A stretch of DNA of 64,000 nt, from NCBI GenBank assembly GCA_008363385.1, contig RHKY01000019.1:25325-89324 (forward strand). The letters run 5' to 3'. The notes under the pieces are model-generated. The model was not told the origin of the DNA, made no database searches, and saw only the letters and a program-made list of their open reading frames with translations. The translations under genes were made by a program, and so were the position numbers. The DNA is from Acidobacteriota bacterium (GTDB taxonomy: Bacteria > Acidobacteriota > Thermoanaerobaculia > UBA5066). Below, in pieces: positions 16,280 to 25,204 of this stretch (positions are counted from its first letter, which is position 1; each line of letters opens with the position of its first letter).

Positions 16280-18997
16280 ATGGAGGAGCCGCGCCAGACG
16301 ACCACGGTCGGCAGCGGGGGCGAGCCGCCTTCCGCCATACGCCTCTTCGCCCCCGGCACCGAGATCGGGGCGCGGTACGAGGTCCGCTCGGTCCTGGGGA
16401 CGGGGGGCTCGGCAGTCGTCTACGCGGTGATCGACCGCGAGCTGAGAAGGCCGGTGGCGCTCAAGGTCCTCCGCGCCGACCGCGTCTCCGAGGCGGCGCT
16501 GCGCCGCTTCCGGCGCGAGGCCGCCGTCGCCCGCGACGCCGCGAGCCCGCGCCTCGTCAGGGTCTTCGACATCGGGCACGCGGCCGACTCGCTCTTCCTG
16601 ACGATGGAGCTCGTCGAGGGAGAGTCCCTGAAGGAGCGTCTCGCCCGGGGACGCCTGCCCCTCGACGAGACCCTGCGCGTCTTCGCGGAGGTCCTCCGCG
16701 GGCTCCAGGTCCTCCACGCCCTCGGGATCGTCCACCGGGACGTCAAGCCCGCCAACGTCCTCCTGGCCTCGGACGGCACGGTGAAGCTGGCCGACTTCGG
16801 GCTGGCGCTCCACCTGTCGGCGGACGAGTCGCGCGCCACCGAGACCGGGAGCCTCGTGGGGACGGTCGAGTACCTCTCGCCGGAGCAGGCTCTGGGGAGG
16901 AGCCTGGACGGGCGCAGCGACCTCTACGCCGCCGGGGTCGTCCTCTACGAGATGCTGACCGGGGCGCTCCCCTTCCACCGCGACTCCGGGATCGCCACCG
17001 CGCTCGCGCGGCTGACCGAGACGGCGCCGGACCCGCGGGCCGCGCGTCCCGAGGTCCCCGCCTGGCTCGCGGCCGTCGCCGCCCGCCTCCTCGAACGGCG
17101 CCCGGCCGCCCGCTACGCGTCGGCCGCCGAGGCGCTGGCCGACGTCGAATCCCGGACGCCCCCGGCCTCGGGGAGGCGACGCCTCCGGGCGCGCCGCCTC
17201 CTCGCGGTGGCGGCGACGCTCACGGCCCTGGGGCTTCTGGGGCTCGCCGTGCGCCCCCTCCTCGCCCCGCGCGTTCCCGCCCGCCTCGTCGAGGCGGAGG
17301 GCGGTCTCGGTCTCCGGGCGCTCGACGCCGAGGGCCGCCTCCTCTGGAAGCGCGACGACGTGCCGAGCGCCAAGCACGCGGCTCTCGTCCGGGGCCCCGA
17401 CGGGCGCCGCGAGGTCGTCGCGGCGCTCCTCGGCCCGGCAGGGGGGAAGGTCGTCGGGACCGAAGGCGCCGAGCTTTCCTTCCTCTCCCCGGCGAGCGGG
17501 GAGCTGCAGGGCCGCGTCCGGCTCCCGGCGCCGAGCCAAGAGGCCTTCCCCGGCTACGCGCCGCGCTTCGGTCCGGACGCGATCGAGGCGGTGCGCGTCG
17601 ACCAGAGAGACGGTGAGGGCCTCCTCGTGACGCTGAGCCACCGTCCCTACTCGCCCTGCTACGTCGTCTGGCACGACCCGTGGGCCGGCGAGTCGCGGGT
17701 CCTGTTCTCGTCATCGGGCCATCAGCGCGTGGCCGGCGTCGCGGACCTGGACGGCGACGGCCGGCGAGAGGTCCTCCTCAGCGGCACCGCGAACGCGTTC
17801 GGCTGGTACTCGTCCGTCACGGCGCTGCGCGTCCTCCCCACGATCGAGAGGCGTGACGACGGCGTCCGCGACCTCAACGCCGAGGCGGCCACGCCGAACC
17901 TGAGGGCGCGGGACCCGCGCGCCCTCCTCTGGTACACGCTCGGGCCGAGGGCGGGGGGCTCCCTCAAGAGCGCTCTGAGGGTGGACGCCTCGCGCCGCCT
18001 GCTGGAGCTCCCCTTCTCCGAGGAGGCCCCCGTGCGCGTGGGATTCGACGGCTTCCTCGCCGGCACGTCGAGCGCGTCCGCTCCCGCCGACCGGGTCCGG
18101 CAACGGGACCGCGCCTACGACTCGCTCCGGGAGGCCGACCGCCTCGCGGCTTCCGGTCTCCTCGGCGACGCGGCGACGACGGCCGGGCAGGCTTCGCACC
18201 TGGCCCGCGCGGCCGGCGACCCGTTCCTCGCGGAGTGGGCGGACCGGGTCGCGGCCGCGCTCCTCGCGCGCTCCGGGGCCGCGGCCGAGGCCGAGGCGCG
18301 GTTCGAGAAGCTGTTCGCGTCGGTCGAGGCCCGCTCCGACGTCGCGTACGACGCCGGGCGTGCGTTCCACCTCCGGGGCGAGCTGAGGCGCGCGGTCAGC
18401 TGGTACGAGAAGGCCGCCGGACCCGGCGGTGAGCCCGACAAGGGGCGGCTGAAGTGGGAGACCCTCGAAGGCGGGCTCCTCGCCCTGGCGGAGCTGCGGT
18501 CCTGGGACGAGGCGGCCCGGCTCGTGACCCGGTTCTCGGGATACCGCACCGCGACGCTCTCCCCAGAGCCCTGGGAGACGTTCCTCTCGTGGCGGCGGGG
18601 CGGGCCGGCAGATCCGGAGGCGCTCCGACCCGTTGTCGTGATGGGTGCCTTCGGCTACTGGCGCGCCGAGATGATGCTCGCGACGGGGGCAGACCCCGGC
18701 AAGCTGGCCACGGAGCTCGAACCGCTCCTCGCCGAGCCCGGGTCGATCGGCGGCCTTGCCCGGCTGCTGCACGCCGAGGTGAGGCTCCTCGCCGGCGCGC
18801 CGCCCGAGGAGGCCTGGACCGAGGCGATCGCGGCCTACCGGGCCCTGCGCCGCTCTCACGCCTCGGACGTCTACGCCCGGGCGCACCTCGACCTCGTCAC
18901 GGCGCGCCTCTCGCGGATCGCCGCGAGGTCCGGTCACGAGGCCGAGGCGCGCGAGGCGCGGGGGTTCCTGACCCGGACCTGGGGCCGAACGGGCTGA
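16280..18997 (+). CDS. Membrane Ser/Thr protein kinase with extracytoplasmic propeller/TPR-like part (paralogue 1)
   Basis: The 905-residue protein has a Hanks-type kinase domain (about 35-300): glycine loop GTGGSAVVY, Lys in VALKVLR, catalytic HRDVKPANVLL, DFG in ADFGLAL, and SPEQ. One membrane segment follows (about 312-335). The outer part holds ALDAEGRLLWKRDD and VADLDGDGRREVLLSG, typical of PQQ- or FG-GAP-type propeller blades, then helical TPR-like repeats to the end. It probably senses an external or envelope signal and phosphorylates cytoplasmic targets. The neighbouring FHA regulator is divergent. The ATG at 16280 follows a conserved -10 box. Confidence 0.92.
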   Translation: MEEPRQTTTVGSGGEPPSAIRLFAPGTEIGARYEVRSVLGTGGSAVVYAVIDRELRRPVALKVLRADRVSEAALRRFRREAAVARDAASPRLVRVFDIGHAADSLFLTMELVEGESLKERLARGRLPLDETLRVFAEVLRGLQVLHALGIVHRDVKPANVLLASDGTVKLADFGLALHLSADESRATETGSLVGTVEYLSPEQALGRSLDGRSDLYAAGVVLYEMLTGALPFHRDSGIATALARLTETAPDPRAARPEVPAWLAAVAARLLERRPAARYASAAEALADVESRTPPASGRRRLRARRLLAVAATLTALGLLGLAVRPLLAPRVPARLVEAEGGLGLRALDAEGRLLWKRDDVPSAKHAALVRGPDGRREVVAALLGPAGGKVVGTEGAELSFLSPASGELQGRVRLPAPSQEAFPGYAPRFGPDAIEAVRVDQRDGEGLLVTLSHRPYSPCYVVWHDPWAGESRVLFSSSGHQRVAGVADLDGDGRREVLLSGTANAFGWYSSVTALRVLPTIERRDDGVRDLNAEAATPNLRARDPRALLWYTLGPRAGGSLKSALRVDASRRLLELPFSEEAPVRVGFDGFLAGTSSASAPADRVRQRDRAYDSLREADRLAASGLLGDAATTAGQASHLARAAGDPFLAEWADRVAAALLARSGAAAEAEARFEKLFASVEARSDVAYDAGRAFHLRGELRRAVSWYEKAAGPGGEPDKGRLKWETLEGGLLALAELRSWDEAARLVTRFSGYRTATLSPEPWETFLSWRRGGPADPEALRPVVVMGAFGYWRAEMMLATGADPGKLATELEPLLAEPGSIGGLARLLHAEVRLLAGAPPEEAWTEAIAAYRALRRSHASDVYARAHLDLVTARLSRIAARSGHEAEAREARGFLTRTWGRTG

Positions 18998-19083
18998 CGC
19001 GGCCCCACGCCTGTCGCCGCGGGAGGGCGGATCGTGCGACGGGACGGCGGTGCGTCGCGTGCGGCTTCCGCCCCACCGCCAGA

Positions 19084-19096
19084 CGAACCGTACAAT
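19084..19096 (+). promoter_or_regulatory. Duplicated promoter element of kinase gene 2
   Basis: This is the second copy of the 13-base element, with TACAAT at 19091-19096 ending 12 bases before the ATG at 19109. Farther upstream a GCGGATYGTGCGACG block is also shared with the first kinase (near 16198 and 19027), so the duplication took the regulatory DNA along. Confidence 0.5.
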
Positions 19097-19108
19097 CCCG
19101 TTCACTTC

Positions 19109-21811
19109 ATGGAGGAGTCCCGCGCGACGACGGTCGGTGAGAGGGGCGAGGCCGCCCCGATACGCCTCTTCGCCCCCGGGACCGAGATCGGCTCGCGGTA
19201 CGAGGTCCGCTCGGTGCTGGGTACCGGCGGGTCGGCGGTCGTCTACGGGGCGTTCGACCGCGAGCTGAAGCGGCCGGTCGCGCTGAAGGTCCTCCGCGGA
19301 GAGCGCGTCTCCGAGGCCGTCCTCCGGCGCTTCCGCCGGGAAGCGGCGGTCGCCCGCGACGCCGCGAGCCCCCGCCTCGTGAGGGTCTTCGACATCGGGC
19401 AGGCCGCCGACTCGATCTTCCTGACGATGGAGCTCGTCGAGGGCGAGTCGCTGAAGGAGCGCCTCGCCCGAGGCCGTCTGACGCTCGACGAGGCGCTCCG
19501 CGTCTTCGCGGAGGTCCTCCGCGGGCTCCAGGTCCTCCACGCCCTCGGGATCGTCCACCGGGACGTCAAGCCCGCCAACGTCCTCCTCGCCGCCGACGGC
19601 ACGGTGAAGCTGGCCGACTTCGGCCTGGCGCTCCACCTCTCGGCCGACGAGTCCCGGGCCACCGAGACCGGCGGCCTCGTCGGAACGGTCGAGTACCTCT
19701 CCCCGGAGCAGGCGCTCGGCAGAGAGCTGGACGGCCGGAGCGACCTCTACGCGGCGGGAGTCCTCCTCTACGAGATGCTGACGGGCGCCCTCCCGTTCCA
19801 CCGCGAGTCGGCCATCGCGACCGCGCTGGCGCGGCTGACGGAGAAGGCGCCCGAGCCCCGCGACGCCCGGCCGGGCATTCCCACGTGGCTCTCGGCCGTC
19901 GTGGCGCGCCTCCTCGAAGCCGACCCCCGGCGGCGGTACGGGGCGGCCGGCGACGCGCTCGCGGACCTGGAGCGGAGGTCTGCCCCGACGGCCCGGCGGC
20001 GCACGGCGCGCCCGATCGCCCTCGCCGCGGTCCTGGCGGCCGTGGCGGCGGGAGGGGGGCTCCTTGCTCTCCGCGCGCGGGGCGGGGCAGAGGTCGCGCA
20101 GATCGGCGGGGGCGACCTCGGGCGAGGGATCCGCGCCCTCGACGCGAAGGGCCGCCTCCTCTGGAAGCGGGACGACGTAACGGAGCCGGCCCAGGCGACC
20201 CTCGTGCGCGGGCGGGAGCGGGGGGACCTCCGGATCGCGGCGGTCGTAGCTCCCGAAGGCGGAGCGGCCGTAGGCCCCGAGGGGGCGATCCTCTCGTTCC
20301 TCTCCCCGAAGACGGGGGCAGTCGAGAGCCAGGTCCGTCTCCCGGCGCCGTCCTCGGACACGTTCCCCGCGTACGTGCCCCGCTTCACAGTGACGGCCGT
20401 CGAGCCCCTGCTCCTCTCGGAAGGCGAGGGAGAGGGCGTCCTCGTGACGTTCTTCCACCAGCCGTACTCCCCCTCGTACGCCGTCTGGCACGACCCGTGG
20501 GCCGGCGAGACGCAGCTCGTTCTCGCGGCCTCGGGGCACCACAGGCTCGCCGGCGCCGTCGACCTCGAAGGGGACCGGCGTCGCGAGCTCGTCTTCGTGG
20601 GGGTCGCGAACCCCTTCGGGTGGTACACGGGAGTCGCGGCGGTCCGGGTTCCTCCCCCGTCCGCGGGGCGGCTGGACGGCCTGCGCCACGACCACCAAGC
20701 GGCCACGACGCCGGACCTCGGACCGAGGAACCCGAAAGCGCTCCTCTGGTACACCCTGGGCCTCCGCAAGGCCGCGATGCCGGGTCCGCCGCTCCGGGCC
20801 GACCCGGAGCGACAGACGTTCCAGCTCGAGATCGGCCGGCCCGAGCCGCTCCGCCTCGGGTTCGACGGGTTCCCGGCCGGGACCTCGAGCGCGCTCCCGC
20901 CCGACGAACGGGCCGGCCAGCGGGACGCCGCCTACGACGCCCTCCGCCAGGCGGCGCGCCTGTCGGCGGGGGGCCGCGCGACCGAGGCCCTGGCCGCCGG
21001 GGACGCGGCCGCGCGGGCCGCGGCCGCCGCCGCGGACACCTGGCTCGTCGAGTGGACGCGCCGCGTCCAGGCGTCGCTCCTGGCGAGGTCGGGAGAGGTG
21101 GCCGAGGCCGAGCGTAGGTTCGAGCGGCTCTTCACCGAGCTCGAGGCGGCCTCGGACGTCGCCTTCGACGCCGGGCGCGCCTTCCACCTGCGCGGCGAGC
21201 TGCGGCGCGCCGTCCGGTGGTACGAGCGGTCGAGCGGGCCCGCCGGCGACCCGCAGAAGGGCCGGCTGAAGTGGGAGGCGCTGGAGGGGGCGCTCCTCTG
21301 CCTCGCCGAGATCGGCGAGTGGGACGAGGCCGACGCGATGCTCCGGAGGTTCGGGGGGTACGGCTCCGGGACGCTCCCGGCCGAGAGCTGGGAGGCGTTC
21401 GTGACCTGGAGGCGCGGCGGCAAGCCCCGGCTCGATGCGCTCTCCCGAGAGGAGGTCGGCGCCTTCCGCTACTGGGCCGCGGAGGCCCGGCTCTCGGCCG
21501 GTGCCGAGCCCGCGAGCGTCCTCTCCGCGATGACCGGCGTGCTCGCGGACCCCGGGTCGGTGGGCCACCTCTCCCGCCTCCTCGGCGCCGAGCTACGGCT
21601 CCTCGCCGGCGCGCCGCCCGAGGAGGCCTGGTCCGAGGCGATCGCGGCCTACCGGGCCCTGCGGCGGGCGCACGCCTCGGACGTCCGCGTCCGGGCGCAC
21701 CTCGACCTCGTCACGGCGCGCCTCCGCCGGATCGCCGCGCGGTCCGGGCACGAGGCCGAGGCGCGAGAGGCGAAGGCGTTCCTGACCCGGACCTGGGGCA
21801 GGCCCGGCTGA
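19109..21811 (+). CDS. Membrane Ser/Thr protein kinase (paralogue 2)
   Basis: The 900-residue paralogue of the upstream gene has the same order: kinase domain (VALKVLRGER, HRDVKPANVLL, ADFGLAL all present), one membrane helix (about 308-330), propeller-like middle and TPR-like C-terminus (GRAFHLRGELRRAVRWYE). The kinase parts are nearly identical, while the outer parts have diverged, consistent with different ligands feeding related targets. Frames upstream of ATG 19109 are excluded by the conserved promoter just before it. Only 111 bases separate it from the first kinase stop. Confidence 0.92.
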   Translation: MEESRATTVGERGEAAPIRLFAPGTEIGSRYEVRSVLGTGGSAVVYGAFDRELKRPVALKVLRGERVSEAVLRRFRREAAVARDAASPRLVRVFDIGQAADSIFLTMELVEGESLKERLARGRLTLDEALRVFAEVLRGLQVLHALGIVHRDVKPANVLLAADGTVKLADFGLALHLSADESRATETGGLVGTVEYLSPEQALGRELDGRSDLYAAGVLLYEMLTGALPFHRESAIATALARLTEKAPEPRDARPGIPTWLSAVVARLLEADPRRRYGAAGDALADLERRSAPTARRRTARPIALAAVLAAVAAGGGLLALRARGGAEVAQIGGGDLGRGIRALDAKGRLLWKRDDVTEPAQATLVRGRERGDLRIAAVVAPEGGAAVGPEGAILSFLSPKTGAVESQVRLPAPSSDTFPAYVPRFTVTAVEPLLLSEGEGEGVLVTFFHQPYSPSYAVWHDPWAGETQLVLAASGHHRLAGAVDLEGDRRRELVFVGVANPFGWYTGVAAVRVPPPSAGRLDGLRHDHQAATTPDLGPRNPKALLWYTLGLRKAAMPGPPLRADPERQTFQLEIGRPEPLRLGFDGFPAGTSSALPPDERAGQRDAAYDALRQAARLSAGGRATEALAAGDAAARAAAAAADTWLVEWTRRVQASLLARSGEVAEAERRFERLFTELEAASDVAFDAGRAFHLRGELRRAVRWYERSSGPAGDPQKGRLKWEALEGALLCLAEIGEWDEADAMLRRFGGYGSGTLPAESWEAFVTWRRGGKPRLDALSREEVGAFRYWAAEARLSAGAEPASVLSAMTGVLADPGSVGHLSRLLGAELRLLAGAPPEEAWSEAIAAYRALRRAHASDVRVRAHLDLVTARLRRIAARSGHEAEAREAKAFLTRTWGRPG

Positions 21812-21880
21812 CGCCGACCGCCGCCCGGCGAGCCGGAGGCGTCCGTCCCGGGGTTGGGTGGGGACGGGTGGCGGAGCCCT

Positions 21881-21925
21881 GGAACTTCCGGGCGCATTCC
21901 TTCGTAAGAGGTGAGGAACTTCCGG
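21881..21925 (+). promoter_or_regulatory. Twin GGAACTTCCGG direct repeats upstream of 21993
   Basis: The 11-base sequence GGAACTTCCGG occurs at 21881-21891 and 21915-21925, 34 bases apart (about three helical turns), in the 181-base gap before the next gene. Such spacing suits cooperative binding of a regulator; none is identified. Confidence 0.35.
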
Positions 21926-21992
21926 CCGGGGCCGAACCCTGCCTGCCGAGCCGCGGGCGGTCGAGCCGCCGCGGCCGGCGTGAGGATTCGTG

Positions 21993-24176
21993 ATGTGGAA
22001 GGCCGGATTGGCGCTCCTCCTCCTGCTCGGGACGGCCCCGCTGCCCGCCGACCCGCCGCCCGCGCGGGACGAGGTGCAGGAGCTGAACGCCCGCTTCAAG
22101 GAGCTCTACGGGGCGAAGCGGTACGAGGAGGCGCTGGGCGCCCTCGAGGCGCTCGGGGCGCGCCCGGAGCTCTCGGGGGACCGCGACGCGCAGGCCTCGA
22201 TCGCCTACGGCCGGGCGTGCCTGAAGGCGCTCCTCGGCCGCAAGGACGAGGCGATCGAGGGGCTCCGCTCGGCGTTCGCGGCCGGGTTCTCGGACCTCGG
22301 GACGGTCGCCACCGACGCCGACCTCGACTCGCTCCGCGCCGACCCGCGGTTCGTGTCGCTGGTCGCCGAGGCCCGGAAGAAGCTCGGCCCGGCCCGGCTG
22401 GAGTGGGACGACGCCCCCCGGCCGCCGGAGTTCCGCCTGCGCTTCGACGACCCGGCCGCCCCGGAGCTCGCGCAGCTCCGTGCGGAGTTCGGGATCGACC
22501 CCGCGGTGGCCGGCGCTTCGGACGACCTCGACCGGCTCGTCCGGCTGGCGAAGTGGACGAGCGAGCAGTGGGCGCATAGCCCGACGCAGATGGCCTCGAA
22601 GCCCGACCCGATCTCGATCCTGCGGGAGGCGAAGGCCGGCGGCCGCTTCATCTGTCGTGACTACGCGATCGTGGCGGCGGGCGCGGCCCGCGCGTTCGGG
22701 CTCGCCTCCCGCGTGATCTCGGTCCTGCCGAAGGACGTCGAGACCCGGAGCGAGGCGCACTCCGTGGCCGAGGCGTGGCTCCCCGGCCGGGCGAAGTGGG
22801 TCCTCCTGGACGGGCAGTACGGGATCGTGCCCGTCCGGGACGGCGTGCCGCTGAACGCCGTGGAGCTCCAGAAGGCGCTCGCCGAGGACGCGCCGCTCTC
22901 GTGCCTCGGGGCCTCCGCGCGGTGCGAGGAGTGGAAGTGGTTCGTCGGGCGCAACCTCTTCTACTTCAAGGTGGCGCAGGACCAGCGGCGGTTCGGGGGC
23001 GCCGCCTCGCCGCAGCTCGTCCTCGTCCCGAAGGGGGCCTCCTCGCCGCGGAAGTTCGCGGGCGGGAACGAGAGCGTCTTCGCCAACGCGCTCTACACCT
23101 CGATCCCGGCGAGCTTCTACGCCCCGCCCGAGGCCGAGGCGCCGGCCGGCGGCGGGCCGGACGTCCCGCGCCTCCTCGGCTCCCTGGCGGCGGAGGGTCC
23201 GCGGAGCGAGGTGCTGGTCCTCGGGACGGCCCACCTCCAGGGCCTGGGCGAGGGGCTGCGGCGGGAGTCGCTCGCCCCGGTGATCTCGGCGCTCGAGCGC
23301 TTCCGCCCGACCGCCGTCTGCGTCGAGCACCTGCCGGCCCGCGACGTCGCCGAGATGGACGCCCGCGGGGGCGCGTACCGGGAGGTGGCCGAGATGTTCG
23401 CCGCCGACGACCTCCGGTACGGCCGCCTCCTCCGCCGGGTCCTGAAGGCCTCCCGCGAGGCCGCGTGGGCCCGGGCCGAGGCGCTCCTGTCGCGCTCCGC
23501 CTCGCTCGACGCCGCGAGCCGGCGCGACCTCGTTGCCTGGCTCGTCGCCGCCTACGAGGTGCCGACCGCCCTCCTCCAATGGTCGGCCCTGCCCCCCGAT
23601 TCGCGCCGGCCGGGGCCCCGCCTCCCGGAGGAGGTGGTCCGCTGGCTGGACCGGTCCGTCGCCTCGCCGAACGAGATCTCCTCGATCGCGATCCCGGTGG
23701 CCCGCGCCGCGGGCCTCTGGCGGCTCGTCTCGGTCGACAGCCAGTGGGACGGGGCGCGGATCCTCTCCCAGCCGGAGGCGGCGGTCGAGGAGGCGTTCGG
23801 GCACCCGCTGAAGTCGTCCGGCATGGACTCCGCGATCTACCGGGAGCAGCGGAGGCTGACCGAGGAGGCGGCGAGCGGCAGCCTCCTGCCGCTCTACCGC
23901 TTCCTGAACGCCCCGGAGTACGGGTCCGAGGACGCCGTCGCGCAGTGGGGCCCGTGGCTGAGGATGCACCTCGCCTCCGGCGTGGACCGCCTCCGGTACG
24001 GGAACTGGGAGGCGCGGAACGCCCGGATGGTCGCCAACCTCTCGGACGTCACCGCCTCGACGCGGGCCGAGCGCGTCCTCTTCCTCGTCGGCGTCGCGCA
24101 CAAGCCGTTCGTCGAGGACCTCCTCCGGCGCCTCGTCCACGTGAAGGTGGCGAGCTTCGAGGACCTCGCGCGCTGA
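21993..24176 (+). CDS. Secreted transglutaminase-like / DUF5694-like fusion protein
   Basis: A signal peptide (about 1-20) is followed by a TPR-like region (30-130) ending LDSLRADPRF, then a transglutaminase-like cysteine-protease fold: Cys in GRFICRDYAIVAAG, His in EAHSVAEAWLPG and Asp in WVLLDGQYG can form a catalytic triad. From about residue 400 a second domain begins with VLVLGTAHLQG and ALERFRPTAVCVEHLP, the pattern of the DUF5694/TraB-like group. The two are rarely seen in one chain in my experience. A location outside the inner membrane is likely. ATG 21993 has GAGG 8 bases upstream; GTG 21990 is an alternative. Confidence 0.75.
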   Translation: MWKAGLALLLLLGTAPLPADPPPARDEVQELNARFKELYGAKRYEEALGALEALGARPELSGDRDAQASIAYGRACLKALLGRKDEAIEGLRSAFAAGFSDLGTVATDADLDSLRADPRFVSLVAEARKKLGPARLEWDDAPRPPEFRLRFDDPAAPELAQLRAEFGIDPAVAGASDDLDRLVRLAKWTSEQWAHSPTQMASKPDPISILREAKAGGRFICRDYAIVAAGAARAFGLASRVISVLPKDVETRSEAHSVAEAWLPGRAKWVLLDGQYGIVPVRDGVPLNAVELQKALAEDAPLSCLGASARCEEWKWFVGRNLFYFKVAQDQRRFGGAASPQLVLVPKGASSPRKFAGGNESVFANALYTSIPASFYAPPEAEAPAGGGPDVPRLLGSLAAEGPRSEVLVLGTAHLQGLGEGLRRESLAPVISALERFRPTAVCVEHLPARDVAEMDARGGAYREVAEMFAADDLRYGRLLRRVLKASREAAWARAEALLSRSASLDAASRRDLVAWLVAAYEVPTALLQWSALPPDSRRPGPRLPEEVVRWLDRSVASPNEISSIAIPVARAAGLWRLVSVDSQWDGARILSQPEAAVEEAFGHPLKSSGMDSAIYREQRRLTEEAASGSLLPLYRFLNAPEYGSEDAVAQWGPWLRMHLASGVDRLRYGNWEARNARMVANLSDVTASTRAERVLFLVGVAHKPFVEDLLRRLVHVKVASFEDLAR

Positions 24177-24233
24177 GGCCCCGCCCCCGGGGGCGGAGGG
24201 GCGATGATCGGGACCGGAAGGAGGCCTGGATCC

Positions 24234-25157
24234 ATGGACGTCCTCCAGGCCGTCGGGAACACGTCGCTGGTCCGCCTGCGGAAGGTCTGCCCGCCCGGCG
24301 TCGGGAAGATCCTGCTGAAGGCCGAGTGGGAGAACCCGACCGGGAGCCTCAAGGACCGGATGGCCCTCTCCGTCGTCTCGAGGGCGGAGGCGGACGGGAG
24401 GCTGCCGCCCGGCGGGACGGTCCTGGAGTACACCGGCGGCAGCACGGGGACGTCGCTGGCGTTCGTCTGCGCCGCCCGGGGGTACCGGATCCGGATCGTC
24501 AGCTCCGACGCGTTCAGCCGCGAGAAGCTCGACCACATGGCGGCCCTCGGCGCCGAGCTGACGCTCGTCCCGAGCGAGGGGGGCCTCACCACGAGGAAGC
24601 TCATCCTCGACATGGTCGAGACCGCCCGGGAGATGAGCCGCGAGCCGGGCACCTACTGGACGAACCAGCTCGAGAACCTCGACGCCGTGGCCGGCTACGC
24701 GCCGCTCGGCGAGGAGGTCTGGGAGCAGACGGCCGGCCGGGTCGACGCCTTCGTCCAGAGCGTCGGCACGGCGGCCTCGCTCCGCGGGGTCGCCACCGTC
24801 CTGAAGCGCCACCGGCCCGGCGTCCGTGTGGTCGCGGTCGAGCCCGCCGAGTCCTCGGTCCTCCTCGGGAACCCGCCGGGGCCGCACAAGATCGAGGGGG
24901 TCGGGATCGGCTACACGCCCCCGCTCTGGGAGCCGTCGCTCGTGGACGAGGTCGTGGCGGTCGGGACGAACGAGGCGAAGGAGATGGCCCGGCGCCTGGC
25001 CCGGGAGGAGGCCCTCTTCGCCGGGACCTCCACCGGCGCCAACGTGGTCGCCGCGATCCGCCTCGCCGAGCGTCTCGGTCCGGACGCCGTGGTCGTCACG
25101 CTGGCGTGCGACTCGGGGCTGAAGTACCTCAGCACGGACGTCTACCGGCGGAGCTGA
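24234..25157 (+). CDS. PLP-dependent cysteine synthase family protein
   Basis: This fold-type II PLP enzyme of about 307 residues has the Schiff-base lysine in NPTGSLKDRMA, a substrate-loop YTGGSTGTSLA, and a glycine phosphate-binding run SVGTAASLRGV near 175. These fit cysteine synthase / cystathionine beta-synthase relatives, which join sulfide or thiols to activated serine or homoserine. With the sulfate uptake operon in the same window, cysteine synthesis is plausible, but specificity cannot be read. ATG 24234 is preferred for its AAGGAGG 9 bases upstream; ATG 24204 would add 10 residues. Confidence 0.88.
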   Translation: MDVLQAVGNTSLVRLRKVCPPGVGKILLKAEWENPTGSLKDRMALSVVSRAEADGRLPPGGTVLEYTGGSTGTSLAFVCAARGYRIRIVSSDAFSREKLDHMAALGAELTLVPSEGGLTTRKLILDMVETAREMSREPGTYWTNQLENLDAVAGYAPLGEEVWEQTAGRVDAFVQSVGTAASLRGVATVLKRHRPGVRVVAVEPAESSVLLGNPPGPHKIEGVGIGYTPPLWEPSLVDEVVAVGTNEAKEMARRLAREEALFAGTSTGANVVAAIRLAERLGPDAVVVTLACDSGLKYLSTDVYRRS

Positions 25158-25204
25158 GGCGCGGTACCCTCTCGGAGCCGTCCTCGGCCGGGAGGTCCGG
25201 AGCC

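Noticed and set aside
17711-21568. A 1285-residue open frame on the minus strand opposite the kinases
   Set aside because: The kinase genes on the plus strand have clear domains; in such GC-rich DNA the opposite strand stays open by composition. Its translation is low-complexity Arg/Gly/Glu/Pro.
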